A stretch of DNA of 64,000 nt, from assembly GCA_914767715.1 (NCBI GenBank), contig OU612075.1, positions 20,894,001-20,958,000 on the forward strand. Direction: 5' to 3'. Below the pieces are notes generated by a model that was not told where the DNA came from, did not search any database, and saw only the letters and a list, made by a program, of their open reading frames with translations. Source of the DNA: Membranipora membranacea (Eukaryota > Bryozoa > Gymnolaemata > Cheilostomatida > Membraniporidae). Position 1 is the first letter of the stretch, and every line of letters begins with the position of its first letter. Both the position numbers and the translations under genes were made by a program. Below are positions 1 through 12,741 of the stretch, in pieces.

Positions 1-1284
1 AGATATTATCAACTCCTCCATTTTTGATAGCCTGTCACGATTTGATAGATGACGTGTTTAACCGCGTAATTATTTAAGCAAGCAATCAACAACCAATCAG
101 CATAGAGGATCGTCTAGATCACTCGGGCAAAAGACCAACAAGTTGGATGTCCACTTAACACGAGTAATCACTCGTGCAGATCCACCGATTAACCACTCGT
201 GACCCCAAATCGATGTAAAAATCGTGACATGTAGCCACACCTTAAGACAGATGAGAATAATTTGGGGTTCATATTCGGATCACCAGTGAGCTAAAGGCTT
301 TACATATGGCTTCAATTGCTTTGAATAGGCTTTGAATGATGGTGTATGAAGTCAAGACATCATACCCAGTGTTAGGTCACAACGCACACTACATTGTGAG
401 CATGTGTAGCTCTAGTTGATTAAGTCTTTGTTTGTGAGTAGTTTTTGCTCATGCGTGACTCACTCAGTGGGTAATCCTCACCTTCTTTTGTTGAATCATT
501 CTGATCACTTTTGTCAGACCTCTTTTAACATTGCTATATCTGCGAGATTCAGTAATTTTAATCCGATTAAATAAATAGTGTTGTAGTAGGGAATGTAATG
601 TCTCTTTGGCCTTATTAAGGACAACCCAAAGAGACAACTCATGGGCACTAATCTTTTAACTCATTGCTATATGGACCACTTGAAAACCTAATAGCATTTT
701 TGGAATTGTTTTGAAAATGAAGAAAACTGATTTTTACTCTATACCATAGGAGGAAAATTTTATCACATTTGTGGGGCACAAGAATTAAAAAACAAGTACT
801 CACTAAATTAGACCCCTTCTCCCATCGGTCTGTTTTTATATTTCCATTGGTTTATTTCTAGTGAGCCAAGTAGGGCCCAACAGAGGTGTTAGAATTATCT
901 CCATTTTCTTGGACAGCATCACAGTGGACCATGGGTGTATTTTCAAACTGGCAAGCTATTTTCTTATGGGTTGATTTTGTAATGGGGTAATGAATGATAT
1001 TATATAGTTTTATGCTATCAATGATGAGGCTCTTTAAATTTGATGATTTGTCATTATTTGTGTCAGGTTTAGAGCTAATGATCTCATCAGTAGTTTTAAA
1101 TCATGAGTGTTCCACTTTTAACCCTATTAAATTATGGCTTTCACACTTCTCTGTTATGTGAAACATGTTACAAAGATTATAAGGAGAAATTATGAAAAAA
1201 TGAAGAGGTGTTACATTCTTGCCTGGGGATATATTGGATACATTGTGGGGTACATGGTTTGTATATATACATGTATATCTATAG
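1..1284. other. Non-coding start of window, probably intron of the brat gene
   Basis: I see no exon here that fits the missing N-terminal B-box part of the brat gene that begins at 1285. The stretch is AT-rich with no long open frame of coding character and ends in a usable acceptor (AG at 1283-1284). The upstream exons are therefore most likely outside the window. Confidence 0.5.
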
Positions 1285-4200
1285 GTCACACTAAGTGGAC
1301 AGATAAGCAGTATGCAGACTATAGTGGATCGTCTGTACATGGGCTGTGAGTTTATAGATAAGCTCATACGATATGCTCCTGCTACTGAAGCTCTCAGCTT
1401 CAAGAAACAGATCAACTCTAGAACTCAGGAGCTCCTGGCCTTCCAACCTGACAACACCAACAGCACTACCGGATCTGATATGGAGTTTGTCTCCAATTAT
1501 CAGGTATAGTGATAATGAGAGTATAATTTGTGTTCTCACAATAACCTCCCTCACTCCGGATAGAGAGTTGTCTTGCTTGATCCAGCCAGTTAAATTGGTT
1601 TTATAAGGAAATTATTGTGTGTGGTGCCAAATCAACCTAAAGCAATGTGGGATACCATGTACCACCCACTATGTGCTTGCGTCGTCATGTTAATAAGCAG
1701 GTTAGCATGCACCATGACTTTACAAAAAAAAAAGAAAATTGGAGAGTACGGAAATTCTTCAAGAGTGATTTTTGGCGATATTATCTTAATTGGTTGGTGC
1801 GCTAAGAATACCAGTGTCTAGAGTGGTAGAGATTGAAACCACATCGCCTGTTACAGCATCACACTAGAAATTACATGAGTAAGCAGATTTTGATTCTGAA
1901 ATTTATTTGTTTGAAGTATCAGCCTCCATGCCTGCCTGCACGTCTTCCTGAACTAAAATCAACAATAATACAAGGCACGTTATATCTAGGATACGCTGTG
2001 GTGACTTTCTTGGATTATTATGTATAGATAGAAAGGCACTGAATACATCTGGTCATTGCTGGGATTCTCGCAGTCTGGCAATTGTTTGTTTGGGTTACTT
2101 CGATAATGAGCAGGGGTATTTTCAAAAAAATTGTATTGATATGGCGTTTCTTGGCACTTAAGTCAGGATCATCAGACTGTTTTGTCCGGAAAAGCATCAT
2201 TATCGCAGTGGCGTTGGCTCTGCATATGGTATGATTAGTAGTGTACATGTTGGTGCACCTGTACTGCGCCTGCCTTGCGGTGCCCCTACCCTGCGATGCG
2301 CCTGTCCCGCGTCTCCTAGCTGCAGATATGTATGAACCTACCTGATGATGTTAGTGTTCTGGTACGTCTTATTTTATTCTGGCGCAGATAATGGCAGTCC
2401 TTGCTAACTCAAGGACCATATGCAAACAAAAATAGCATGACTGAGCCCCACACAGTGTTCAATTGCATATTTGTCATAATAGAACTTGGCTCTGACATAA
2501 AAAGTTTTAGACCTACGAAATGTCTCATCATTTATAGCCCAATTTCATATATTTGATGACAAAATAATGTTGCAAACTCAAGATATTAAATAGATACCTA
2601 CGTTTGTGGCATTCCAAATACTGCACAGAATCACACAGAAAAATAAATACACTATCAGATACAAAATGCAGTGTGCTGCATTTGCAGAGGTAGTATTTGC
2701 ACTGGGTGTGCTTTTACATACATCTGTACTACACCGTGATCAGTCATTTTGTTTGTATTTTATATTTTAGGCCATTCAGGTTGGAGTGAAGAATACCTTC
2801 GGCTATGTGAGGCAGGCCTCTGCTGATACTACAAACACTACAAACACAAGCAGACCGTTACCTATCGCCAGGCCTAACGGATACCCAGGATTCCATAAGA
2901 CAGTCAACAAACCGCTAAATAACCCGCTGGATACCATCAACCTCGGTGAGTGACTCAACCATCACTTCTGGTCATAATAATATCCTAACATGTTTCTTCT
3001 ACAACAGTGTCCAAAGTTTACTTGACTAACTCTATATCAAGATGTGCAAGGCAAGCTAATATCAGATTCATCTAGTTAAACCACTGCTGCCACAGCTGGG
3101 CTTTGCCCAGCATAGCCACCAGTCAAAAATTTAAATGGAGAGTTGTGGCATCAAAATATCTAGCCAGTAGCTTTGAATGGTGTTATATGAGCTCTCAAAA
3201 TGTAAGGAGTATCTTCCTACCTCTGCCATCCACCATTAGTGATGACATATGTTGAGGTTGACCAATCAGGTGTCTTTAAAATCTAGCTGAGATCCAACAC
3301 TGTTAAAATTGTTGGATCTCAGCTAGATTTTAAAGGCACCTGATTGGTCAACCTCAACATATGTCATCACTAATGGTGAAAGGCTGGGGAAGAAGATACT
3401 CCTTACATTTTGAGAGCTCATATAACTCCATTCAAAGCTACTGGCTAGATATTTTGATGCCACAATTCTCTATTTAATTTTTTGTCTGGTGGCACTGCTG
3501 GGCAAAGCCCAGCTGTGTCAGGAGTGGTTTAAGGATATATTATTATCACGTAGCGTAACTGAAGGAACTGTGATTTAAATTATCCTGTTTCTCTGATTTG
3601 CCTTCCACCTCTAGCACATCATTTGATTTACCAAAACGGTAAAATCTTAATTTCTCGTGTATATAATTAGTTCATGTTCCATTTATCTGTTCAGGCTGTT
3701 TTTCTTGTTATGGCTTCTACTAAAATTCTTTTTTGGATTGCCTCCACCTGACAGCATATAACAAATTTTTCTGGAACATATATTTAGTTATATATGTTAT
3801 TCCCACTATTGATTAATCTTTGGCTACTGCTAATTCGGAGTGCTTTTCATGTATTCTAGATGAAAAAAGTCTCATAATCATATAGCTTCAGCTCACCTTA
3901 CATTCTAGGGCTCACCTTACATTCTAGGGTTCTTGATAATTTTACTCACTAGTATAGACAAACCTTATTTATTAAGTGTTTTTTGTAGGCAAGTTTGGTG
4001 GAAGTAACACGTCTCTGAACTCACTAAATGGATTCTCCTTCACCAGCAACGCTGCAGAAGTGAGCCAACCCGCTAACCACAGTCCGTATGACGCTTGGTC
4101 CACTGGTAAGATTAGTTAGTTGGACTGTCTACAGTTTTTGAAAAGCTTCCCTACTCCTTACTGCTCCGATGAATAGCTCATCATGTAACCCAAGAGAAGG

Positions 4201-7200
4201 AGAACCTTCATTTGGGACCTGTTAGTTCATAACCTGTGCTCAACTTAGTAACTGCATGCGTGGTGAATTATCAGCAATTCCTACTCTCTATTTTCTATTT
4301 TTCATCATGACAATAAATTTTAATTATCAGCAGTGCTCATCATTTCAATTTGGCAAGGAATATCATTTTTATTAGCAAAAAAAAAGATTCCAATTGACTG
4401 ATGCACCAACATAATGGCATACAAATTGGCTACAAATGTATAATAGGTGGTATTAGGGAACATGACTGCTCAAGTGACACAAACTAGATGTATTTTAATG
4501 TTGATAGCATTTGTAACCTTGCAATGAGGATACAATTCTAGTCTTGTGTTCTGATTTCCAGCTTTAGACACGACGAGCACCATCTCCTCATCGAGCGGAC
4601 ATGACCTGTTTAACCCGCTACCGAGCGCTGTCAGTATGCCGACTAATGACCAGATAGTAGAACTCACCACTAAACTCATCAACGCCAACATCTACCCTCC
4701 AAAATCACAGATCAAACGCCAGAAGATGATCTACCACTGTAAATTTGGAGAGTTTGGCGTTATGGAAGGTTAGTTTGACAATTGATTCCTAGAACCAGTG
4801 AGCACGATGTAAATGTACTTATAGGTATTTAAAAAAATGCATTGAGGTCAGTTGGCAATAAAATATATCTTGGATATGTATGATGTTGCCAGAAGTAGAA
4901 TGGAAGGCAAGAAAGAAATGGGATTTTTGAATAAAAAAAGTCCGATAGATCGAGACCGCTTACATTTTCGTCATGCAGCTTCTCATTATACTGGTGAATC
5001 AGAGCGTGTTACCAAACCTTAATTTATAAGTAAGGGAAAATATGAAACCTCATTGTGAAGGGAAGTGAAAAATCATATTGTTGGTTATCCTCTTCATTAA
5101 TTAAGGAAATTAGTATGAGGTAACTAACTTTGTCTACAGGTGCTTGAACGTCTACCCAACAGATTTATCATTGTTTATGACAGAGAATTTAATACTTTAA
5201 TCTCATTAGTCTACGGAATGCTCAAGAAAATGGAAAATTTTCATAATCAGAGAAAAGAAAAAAACCTTACCACTCATTCATTATGGTTTGACCACTTGAA
5301 TATGAACTTGCCGTATCAATACAAACTTAACAACTTTGTAGAGTGACTTCAATGTAGGTCTGCCCTGCTCCCATATTAGGGCACTGCAGTTCTTAAGTTG
5401 GTAAAATACTCAGCGTAGACAAGAGACATCTTTCTTCTATGAATACAAAGAGTTATACTTGCTCTCTGTGATTAAGTACCTGATAGTACAAGTGTGGTTG
5501 CTACATGCCGACCTCATTCTGAGACTGAAAATTACCTTTTTTTGACACACCGGTTTCGTTTCCTCATTAACTCAAACAAAAATTATCTAGCAATGACTTG
5601 GCATATACAGTTTTTACATTGACACCATTCTTAAACCACAACAGTTCTCTCTTATAGATACATGCTGATGGCCATTTAAATATTAATATGAATGCCTGAA
5701 TGTTAAATGACGTCAACTTTCAACTTTCCTTGCTGTGCCAAAATAAACGGTTACAAGACAAAAACCAACGTAACTGATTTGTGTCGGTAGACTTTGATTT
5801 TTTACTTTATTCAATGAAAATATGATTGAAATTAATTGATGTTAAATAGAAATCTCTGAATTCAATGATTTTAGGTTGGCAACTGTGTTTGAGACGTGTA
5901 CATTCACAACCTGACTTTATTTGCTGAGTGTTTTTCATCCTTATTTCCAAAACAAAATTATTGATAGGTTTTTTTGCTTTAATCAACCCCAAATAAAACT
6001 TCTAAAACAATTCTGATATATATATATATTTATTTATATACCATCAAACGATAAGAGCTACTCAAATTTCGGTATAGAGTGTTTCCACCTAAAACGTCAT
6101 ATACAGAATAAATTATCTCTTGTAAATTTGCTTTTACAGGTCAGTTTACTGAGCCCAGTGGAGTAGCAGTGAACGCTCAGAATGATATCATAGTGGCCGA
6201 CACTAACAACCACAGGATTCAGATATTTGACAAGGAGGGACGATTCAAGTTTCAGTTTGGAGAGTGCGGTAAACTAGCGGGACAACTTCTCTATCCTAAC
6301 AGAGTGGCTGTCGTGAAGAATACTGGTAAGTATTCCTGCCCTAGACTTATAGGTCTACCATTCCTGATTATATTCTACTTCCATTCTGAGGTGTAAATGA
6401 TCGTCATCTGGCTCAGTAGCCAATAATTGTTTGTTGGGTTAAACTAGTGAATTGTATTGTTGATTGATTGAGTAAAATGTCAATGTTTTGCTGTATCATA
6501 GACCACAACACTATCCTTTCAATAAATAACCTTGAAACGTCACCGGTTGACCACCTTCAAATCTTCAGGATCCGTCAGATATATCCTGGTGTATTCATGT
6601 TGCTGTTCTAGGATCTAGGTGATGTATTAATTGCGATATTTTAGGTGATATTGTTGTAACAGAAAGAAGCCCGACTCACCAGGTCCAGATATTCAATCAG
6701 TATGGACAGTTTGTGAGAAAGTTCGGCGCTAATGTACTGCAGCATCCCAGAGGTGTAACTGTGGATCACCTAGGACGTATCGTCATCGTCGAGTGTAAGG
6801 TAAGGCTGACATACCATGTACCTTACAACTATGGTTGAGTATGCTCATCTACTCCCAGTTTTTCACACTTGACCCGTCATGACTGTTCCCCCATCCAATA
6901 ACATAGCATCTCATCACGGAAAAATTCCTTAGGCTCCCTCGATAATGTGTTTTCACTTCTCTAGTTATGGACATAACCACATAACTAGGTGCTATGTCCT
7001 TAAACATCCACGATGAAAATTTTGGCTTTTCATTTGGTTTAGTGTTATTTTATGGTATTCCATGACTTTGCATATTATTTATAAATTCTATAAATCAATC
7101 TTATTTCTTGCAAGGAATCGTGGAATGCAAACTGTTTCAGAGAAATTACTTTAATATGTCATTAAGCCAAAGGTTTCTAGAAGATAGTAATCACTGTCCA

Positions 7201-9170
7201 GTTGGACAGTTTTTTATAGATTTAATGTTGCATTTTATGGTTTGATGGGATATCTAGGGTGCTAATCCGATAAATATTAAGTTCATTAGGGTGTGCTTTG
7301 TGGCTAAACCTGCATTCTGCATTCTACAGTAACAGGAACTTGAAACATTGTGACATCATGTGACTTCCTAGTTGCAAAATCCCAGATATGAACCAGCAAA
7401 TGGCCATATGAGGATATTACAGAAGTTGTTTGTGGTTTCTGCTGATGAGCTTTTAAACAAAGCTAAAGCATAGGTTCCGTATTGACTTATTATAGGAGAT
7501 AATGAAATGCAACAGTATAAAATTAGAAGAATTCCATTTTCGATAACTTCAATACCAAAACATTTTTTTTGTTGGTTGGACTCTACCACCAAACAATATT
7601 TGCATAAGATGTAATTAATTTGCATCTCATTTTTATATTTACATCCACCTCACATGGCCGTGATTCACATAACGTGAGACAAGACTGATATTCCTATTTG
7701 TACTGCTGTTTCAGGTGATGAGAGTGATCATATTCGACCTGTTTGGTAACATACTACAGAAGTTCAGCTGCTCTAAACACCTCGAGTTCCCTAACGGTGT
7801 GGTGGTCAACGATAGGGAGGAGATATTCATTAGTGATAACAGAGCGCACTGTGTCAAAGTGTTCAACTATCAAGGTAAACCTTCCTCCACAAGCAACACA
7901 TCATTCAAACAATTACCTCCCCCATCCCTTTGGTATTTTCGGCCATTTCTTGCATTGCTCATCCTGTCCTATTGCTGGTGGTTAAATATTTGGGGTATAG
8001 GGGCAGTTGTTTGATTTAAGCCTCTAGACCAAATTTGTGGTGCTATGGTATCTCTCATGTCAATGTGTCATTCCCTCTACAAATTGGTCTCATGAGCTAG
8101 ATTTTGAAAACACATAAGAAGAAGAATCTGCAATGGCCAAGACAATCAAACAAAGCTATATAGCTCATTCATAATTCAGTTTGATGGCAAAATACCCGAC
8201 AAGAATAAGAATATCCAATGACTGGGAGTTGTGCTCCTACTGATATTTAAGAGAGTAAGGCGACTCCCAAACGCAATACATTTAGCACAATGACAGCAGG
8301 GAGTTAGAGATTAGGTCCCAAACTTAAGGATCACAATTAGAAGTTGCAGTTTTCATTTCGCGAAGAGAACATACGACCATGGTTAGCTGTTTTGTTGTAC
8401 AGGACAGTTTGTGAGACAGATAGGAGGTGAAGGTATCAGTAACTATCCGATCGGAGTCGGTATCAACAGTGTAGGTGAAGTTCTCATAGCTGACAATCAT
8501 AACAACTTCAATCTGACTGTCTTCACTCAGGTAAATAACTCATTGTCCTGTGATAGTGTGATGCTCACCCTAACACCTATACTGTGTACATGGCGGTATA
8601 AACCAACTCATCACTTGACCTGAAAGGAGACCTCCACGCGATAAGAGCTTGTAGGCAGACTGCTAGGATGTGGTCTGTTCTTGACCCCAGGCCTTGGCAG
8701 ATCCGTATTATGATGTCTGCTCCCAGGCAGAATCACACATGCTGTTTGAGATACCAGAAGAAAAATGTCAGAGTTTGAAACTGAAAGCCAACAAAGTGGT
8801 TATTATTACCATCTCACCTGAACAGAAGCGGTTGTTTCAGTTACCTGCAGCATATAATTTCATATTATATAAGTTTCAAAAACAAATTTACCCGATTCTT
8901 ATGTATGATCTGTCTGCGCTAGCACATAAGAACCAACATAACAAATCACTTATTTTCTTTTACATATAGGAAGGGCAGTTGTTGAGCGCGCTAGAGAGCA
9001 AAGTGAAGCATGCTCAGTGTTTCGATGTGGCTCTACTAGATGATAACTCTATAGTTCTGGCCAGTAAGGACTACAGGCTCTATATATACCGATACTCACA
9101 GGTATCCCACGCTCCCGGCTATCCCTTCATGAATATGCCTGAGCCCCTCACACTGGACACCTTCCAGTAA
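1285..9170 (+). CDS. brat: Brat-type TRIM-NHL RNA-binding translational repressor (5' exons missing)
   Basis: Nine exons join in frame: 1285-1503, 2771-2945, 3989-4105, 4562-4768, 6140-6325, 6645-6799, 7715-7874, 8403-8530 and 8970-9170 (stop TAA), giving 515 residues. Exon 1 encodes the end of the B-box C-terminal coiled coil (GCEFIDKLIRYA, then FVSNYQ). Exons 2-4 encode a Ser/Thr/Asn-rich linker. From MIYHCKFGEFGVMEG to the end lies a six-bladed NHL propeller with near-invariant Brat segments such as DTNNHRIQIFDKEGRF, HPRGVTVD, SDNRAHCVKVFNY, GVGINSVGEVLIADNHNN and KVKHAQCFDVAL. In flies this propeller binds single-stranded U-rich RNA in 3' UTRs and works with Pumilio and Nanos to repress translation in the cytoplasm. 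That role is known for the family and inferred here. The match is to Brat rather than TRIM2, TRIM3 or TRIM32. RING and B-box exons are not in the window. Introns range from about 320 bp to 1.4 kb, and intron 2 carries a palindromic element. Confidence 0.95.
3077..3531. mobile_element. Palindromic MITE-like element, family 1, copy 1 (in brat intron 2)
   Basis: A 455-bp near-perfect inverted repeat. The left arm starts TAAACCACTGCTGCC-CAGCTGGGC and the right arm ends GCCCAGCTGTGTCAGGAGTGGTTTA. The arms are about 220 bp with a short centre near 3297-3310. It is flanked by TTAA on both sides, so the target duplication could be TA or TTAA. It has no coding capacity. A second copy lies at 43364-43776. 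It is a non-autonomous, fold-back DNA transposon by structure, and the parent transposase family is unknown. Confidence 0.85.
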
Positions 9171-11830
9171 TCTGGTCTTATGATGACGACTGTCACCGCT
9201 GCTTCAGAGCGTCGTCAGCTAAAAAACCGCAACCGGCCACCTTATTTATCTCTCTCATAAGCGTACATGTTTGTTAAAATACTAATCTAATGTTTTTGTT
9301 TTTATTTTACCCTCTATGTTCCATGTATGGTTGTGTATGTGGTGACGGCACTCAGTCCAAGATGTGGACCCTCGTTAACCTTCAGCAGGTGTGTAAGGGA
9401 GGCAACCCTGCCCTAAATCTGTCAATGGTAATAGCTGGTATCTAGTAGTTCTATACTCTGTTTATAAGGTTGATGAGGTGATTTTAACGTTACTTACATC
9501 TTTCTGGGTGCCGGTTCGATGAGAGAACTCTTCTAAGCTTTGTATCATTTTAGAGCCTGTTTGGTGTCGCCAGTTAAAGGTTTCTTTGTTTCTCGTAGGA
9601 GATTTATGATGGATACAAGTATTATCATCCATAGCATGCAGTATTATATATTATATTATCTGGTTTTGTTTCTGTGCTGCGAGTCATCGCAGCCCATTTT
9701 ATCATCTATTTGTTCTTGACTATTATCCGCATCAGAAAAAAGTGTGCCCAGCGATTTTAACTTTATTCCAACCAGCCTGCAGTTCTCTGCCCCTGTTTCT
9801 ACCCCTTCTTCACACTAGTTTTTAGCCACATAACTCCGCAATTAGAGCTTTCAGGTAGCATTACTTAATTTTGTCACTGTTAAGTTTGATTTGATTACCC
9901 CAGCGCCTCGGGTCTGTGTTAGAGGAAGGGACCATGGCCCAGCGATTTTAACCTCATGTTAGAGCTTCATCACACACACTATAAATATGAATTGATAGGC
10001 TGGTTCTTTAATGTTTAGCTTTGAATCCTACCAGTCGGCCATATATGCCATCGTTTTGTTTCTTTGTAGTCTCCTGGCTGATCCATTTTGTGTTTAGATG
10101 TCCGAGTGCCAATTTACTAATGATAGTATAAGTCAGTTATTATTTATCCCCCACCCCCAGATTTCTAGTAGTAATGATCCTTTTTTGTTTAATTGCTTGT
10201 TAATCATGGGCCCAGGGCATGGGCGCCTACTTTTATGTTTGGTCTGCCTAGCTGATGGTAAACAGTGGTATGGCCTCCAACGATTGTCTTATTATTTTCA
10301 GATTGTATTTAATTCTTTTTACGAGCTTCCATCATTATTCCAAAAAACTTACCCTGAAGATCCGCATTTATTATAAAAAATCAATCAAAATCTTACCAAT
10401 TTGTTGCTCATGCATGCTCTGTCAATAAGTTACATTTGATTCAATCAGTGATCACAGTCGATTCTTTTGTTCCGTTCCGATTAGTAAGCCTATTTCGTAT
10501 TGCTGAATCCGAACTCTGATGATTTTATTCGCGCTTGGAGGATGGAAGAAAATAATTATTTTATCTAGTGAATATTTGGTATTTGTACGATGCTTCAATG
10601 TGCAAGTGTTAGCGTGAGCAAATGGCCAAACTGTTTGTCTATCTATAGCCACTGTTATATACAGATATTCTGTGCATTGTTTTGATACTCCTATTTAATA
10701 TTTGTGAGTGCATGCCTAGGACTCGGTTTTTTGTTTGTTGAATGCTGGCAGCGTCTTAGCTGTCGATGGGTTCGGCGGCAGCAGGGCGTGTCTGCCTTTG
10801 TTGATATGATTGGTTTTGTTTATTTACTTGATAATGGTTATGGAGGGTTTCCATGTAAGTTGTATTTGTGTATCGAACAAAAAGAAAAGAAAAAAAATGT
10901 ACTGAAAAAATTTCTATAAAGCAGCAGTTTAAACTGGATATGTTGTATATTTTAATCAAACCACTAACTACTGAGTGTATAAGATTGCTGATATAATTTG
11001 TTGCGTTTCAATGTTTCAATATTAAAAGTTATTTGTTTGACAATCAATCCATAGTAGCATATCAATAGTCATAACTTGGCTTGTCCTATTCATGTGAAAA
11101 TCTTACCATTGGCTATATTCACTTTTACTTCTTGCCATCACTTTAATTACAGCACTCTCTTAGCTAAAACATCAATTTGCATAATTACGTTCTGCAGTTT
11201 CCCAGTAATCGAGCAGATCACATTTAGGTCGCTAGACATTCCTTATTCACCCTTATCAAAGAAAGCCACTGCACAAATATTTTGCTGCCTACAACTTCAA
11301 AGTTTATTCCAATTTCCTTCGCTGCATCTTGTAAGATATTGTATGTTTTTTTCAGTTGCATGAAGATGTTTTGTTTTGTTCATTAAAATGATTTCCTTTC
11401 ATTTTCTGTTTTTTAGTGTTTATAAAGGTTCAAACTACTTCTTTTTGCAAACCACCTCAGATGAAAACAAATGACATTCTAAAATTTGTGTTTTTTGTTT
11501 ATTTCAATTTAGGCATATAATTATTATGACCTTCTTATGAATTTGTGTAGATTGCTGTTTCTGCTTGTTGGTTTTTTAATCCTTTATTTAGTTGGAGGCA
11601 AAACTATGCTGATCTCTCAATGGTTTATGTTAACTTTTAACTTTCCGTGTTGGATTTTATTATTGCTATAGTACATATATGGTAGTAGTAATATTATCAC
11701 TGTTTAATGTTTGCCTGTTTCTTGTATTATTTTAAAAATGGGTTTTCCGCTGAAAAAGTATCACATTGTGATCTGTGTTGTCTGATGTAATTGTTATGTT
11801 TTATTTCAATAAAACCTGGCGAGATCCAAT
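9171..11830 (+). other. Probable long 3' UTR of brat
   Basis: No gene is recognised between the brat stop and 11830. The sequence is T-rich on the coding strand and holds many TTGTT pentamers (more than twenty by eye). A 15-base string, CCCAGCGATTTTAAC, occurs twice (near 9748 and 9937). The best polyadenylation signal is AATAAA at 11808-11813, with weaker ATTAAA near 11022 and 11383. A long 3' UTR is inferred, since there is no transcript evidence. Confidence 0.45.
11808..11813 (+). terminator. Candidate brat polyadenylation signal
   Basis: Canonical AATAAA in a T-rich stretch about 2.6 kb past the brat stop codon. It is the first perfect AATAAA I found downstream. Confidence 0.4.
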
Positions 11831-12741
11831 AATATACATTAATATTTTCCTACACAGTTTTGTATTGTTACATAACCACAGCATATTTTTATGTGTTTGT
11901 ATAAAAACTATACTTAAATTCCTGTCCATGCTCTGGGAAAAGTGAAAGACACAGTGATAACGTGGAGATTTAAAACAAAGGAACTTTAATATGTGCTCTA
12001 TAAAGCTGATAAAACAGCGATCAATACGATGACGCTCAATAGATTAATTAGCGATACCTCGGAATAACATCATGGCATGTACCCAACACGTGCCTCACCA
12101 TCAGATATACATCTGATGGTGAAGGTGCTTCAGTTAAAAGATAGGACCAGGGGAGTCATATACCGAACTCTGACCCACTTTGGAGGTCGAGGAGTATACC
12201 ATTAGGTGCAAGGAGGATCTGTGGATTTGTTTCAGATGAGGGATATTAGGATGAAAATCTGTACGATATAATTACCTCATAGTTACGACAAATCCAATAT
12301 ATATCTACACTATTTTATTCGTCAGACAGGGAGGCTCATTGGGAGTTGGGACAGTCAAGTACGTCAAATGTGAACTTAATTGACCTTAAGTACTCAAATA
12401 TACCAGCCTTTTTTGTTACTCTCACTCCCAGGCGTGGTTTGTAGAGTTTATGGTTTTGAAATTTTGATCACAAGAAGTGAATGGTTATAATTAGGCCATG
12501 GTAGAATGGCCTATGTATTATTGAAGAGCTGCTATAAATTGTTTTGTGATTGGCCAATGGATTGGATTAAGGGTAATGCATTATTAAATAATTATTTATG
12601 GTAGATGACGGACATTGCTTGAATATTTTCATTAAGCAGGGGTCAGCTTAGACCAAGAGCAGAAGTTCATTTCATTCTCCAAACTATATACGGTAGATAG
12701 AGTGGATAGAGGATAGACTTTACCAGCTTATGATATTTAAG
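11831..12741. other. Intergenic stretch with a short perfect hairpin
   Basis: No gene seen. At 12095-12122 there is a perfect inverted repeat (arms TCACCATCAGAT and ATCTGATGGTGA, 4-base loop). The promoter of the following lectin gene should lie in the last few hundred bases, but no defined element is visible. Confidence 0.4.

Noticed and set aside
8694-8969. Open frame of 91 codons in the last brat intron (LADPYYDVCSQAES...)
   Set aside because: It reads somewhat like protein but has no family match. Joining exon 8 directly to 8970 gives the canonical Brat sequence, and reading through would disrupt the propeller.
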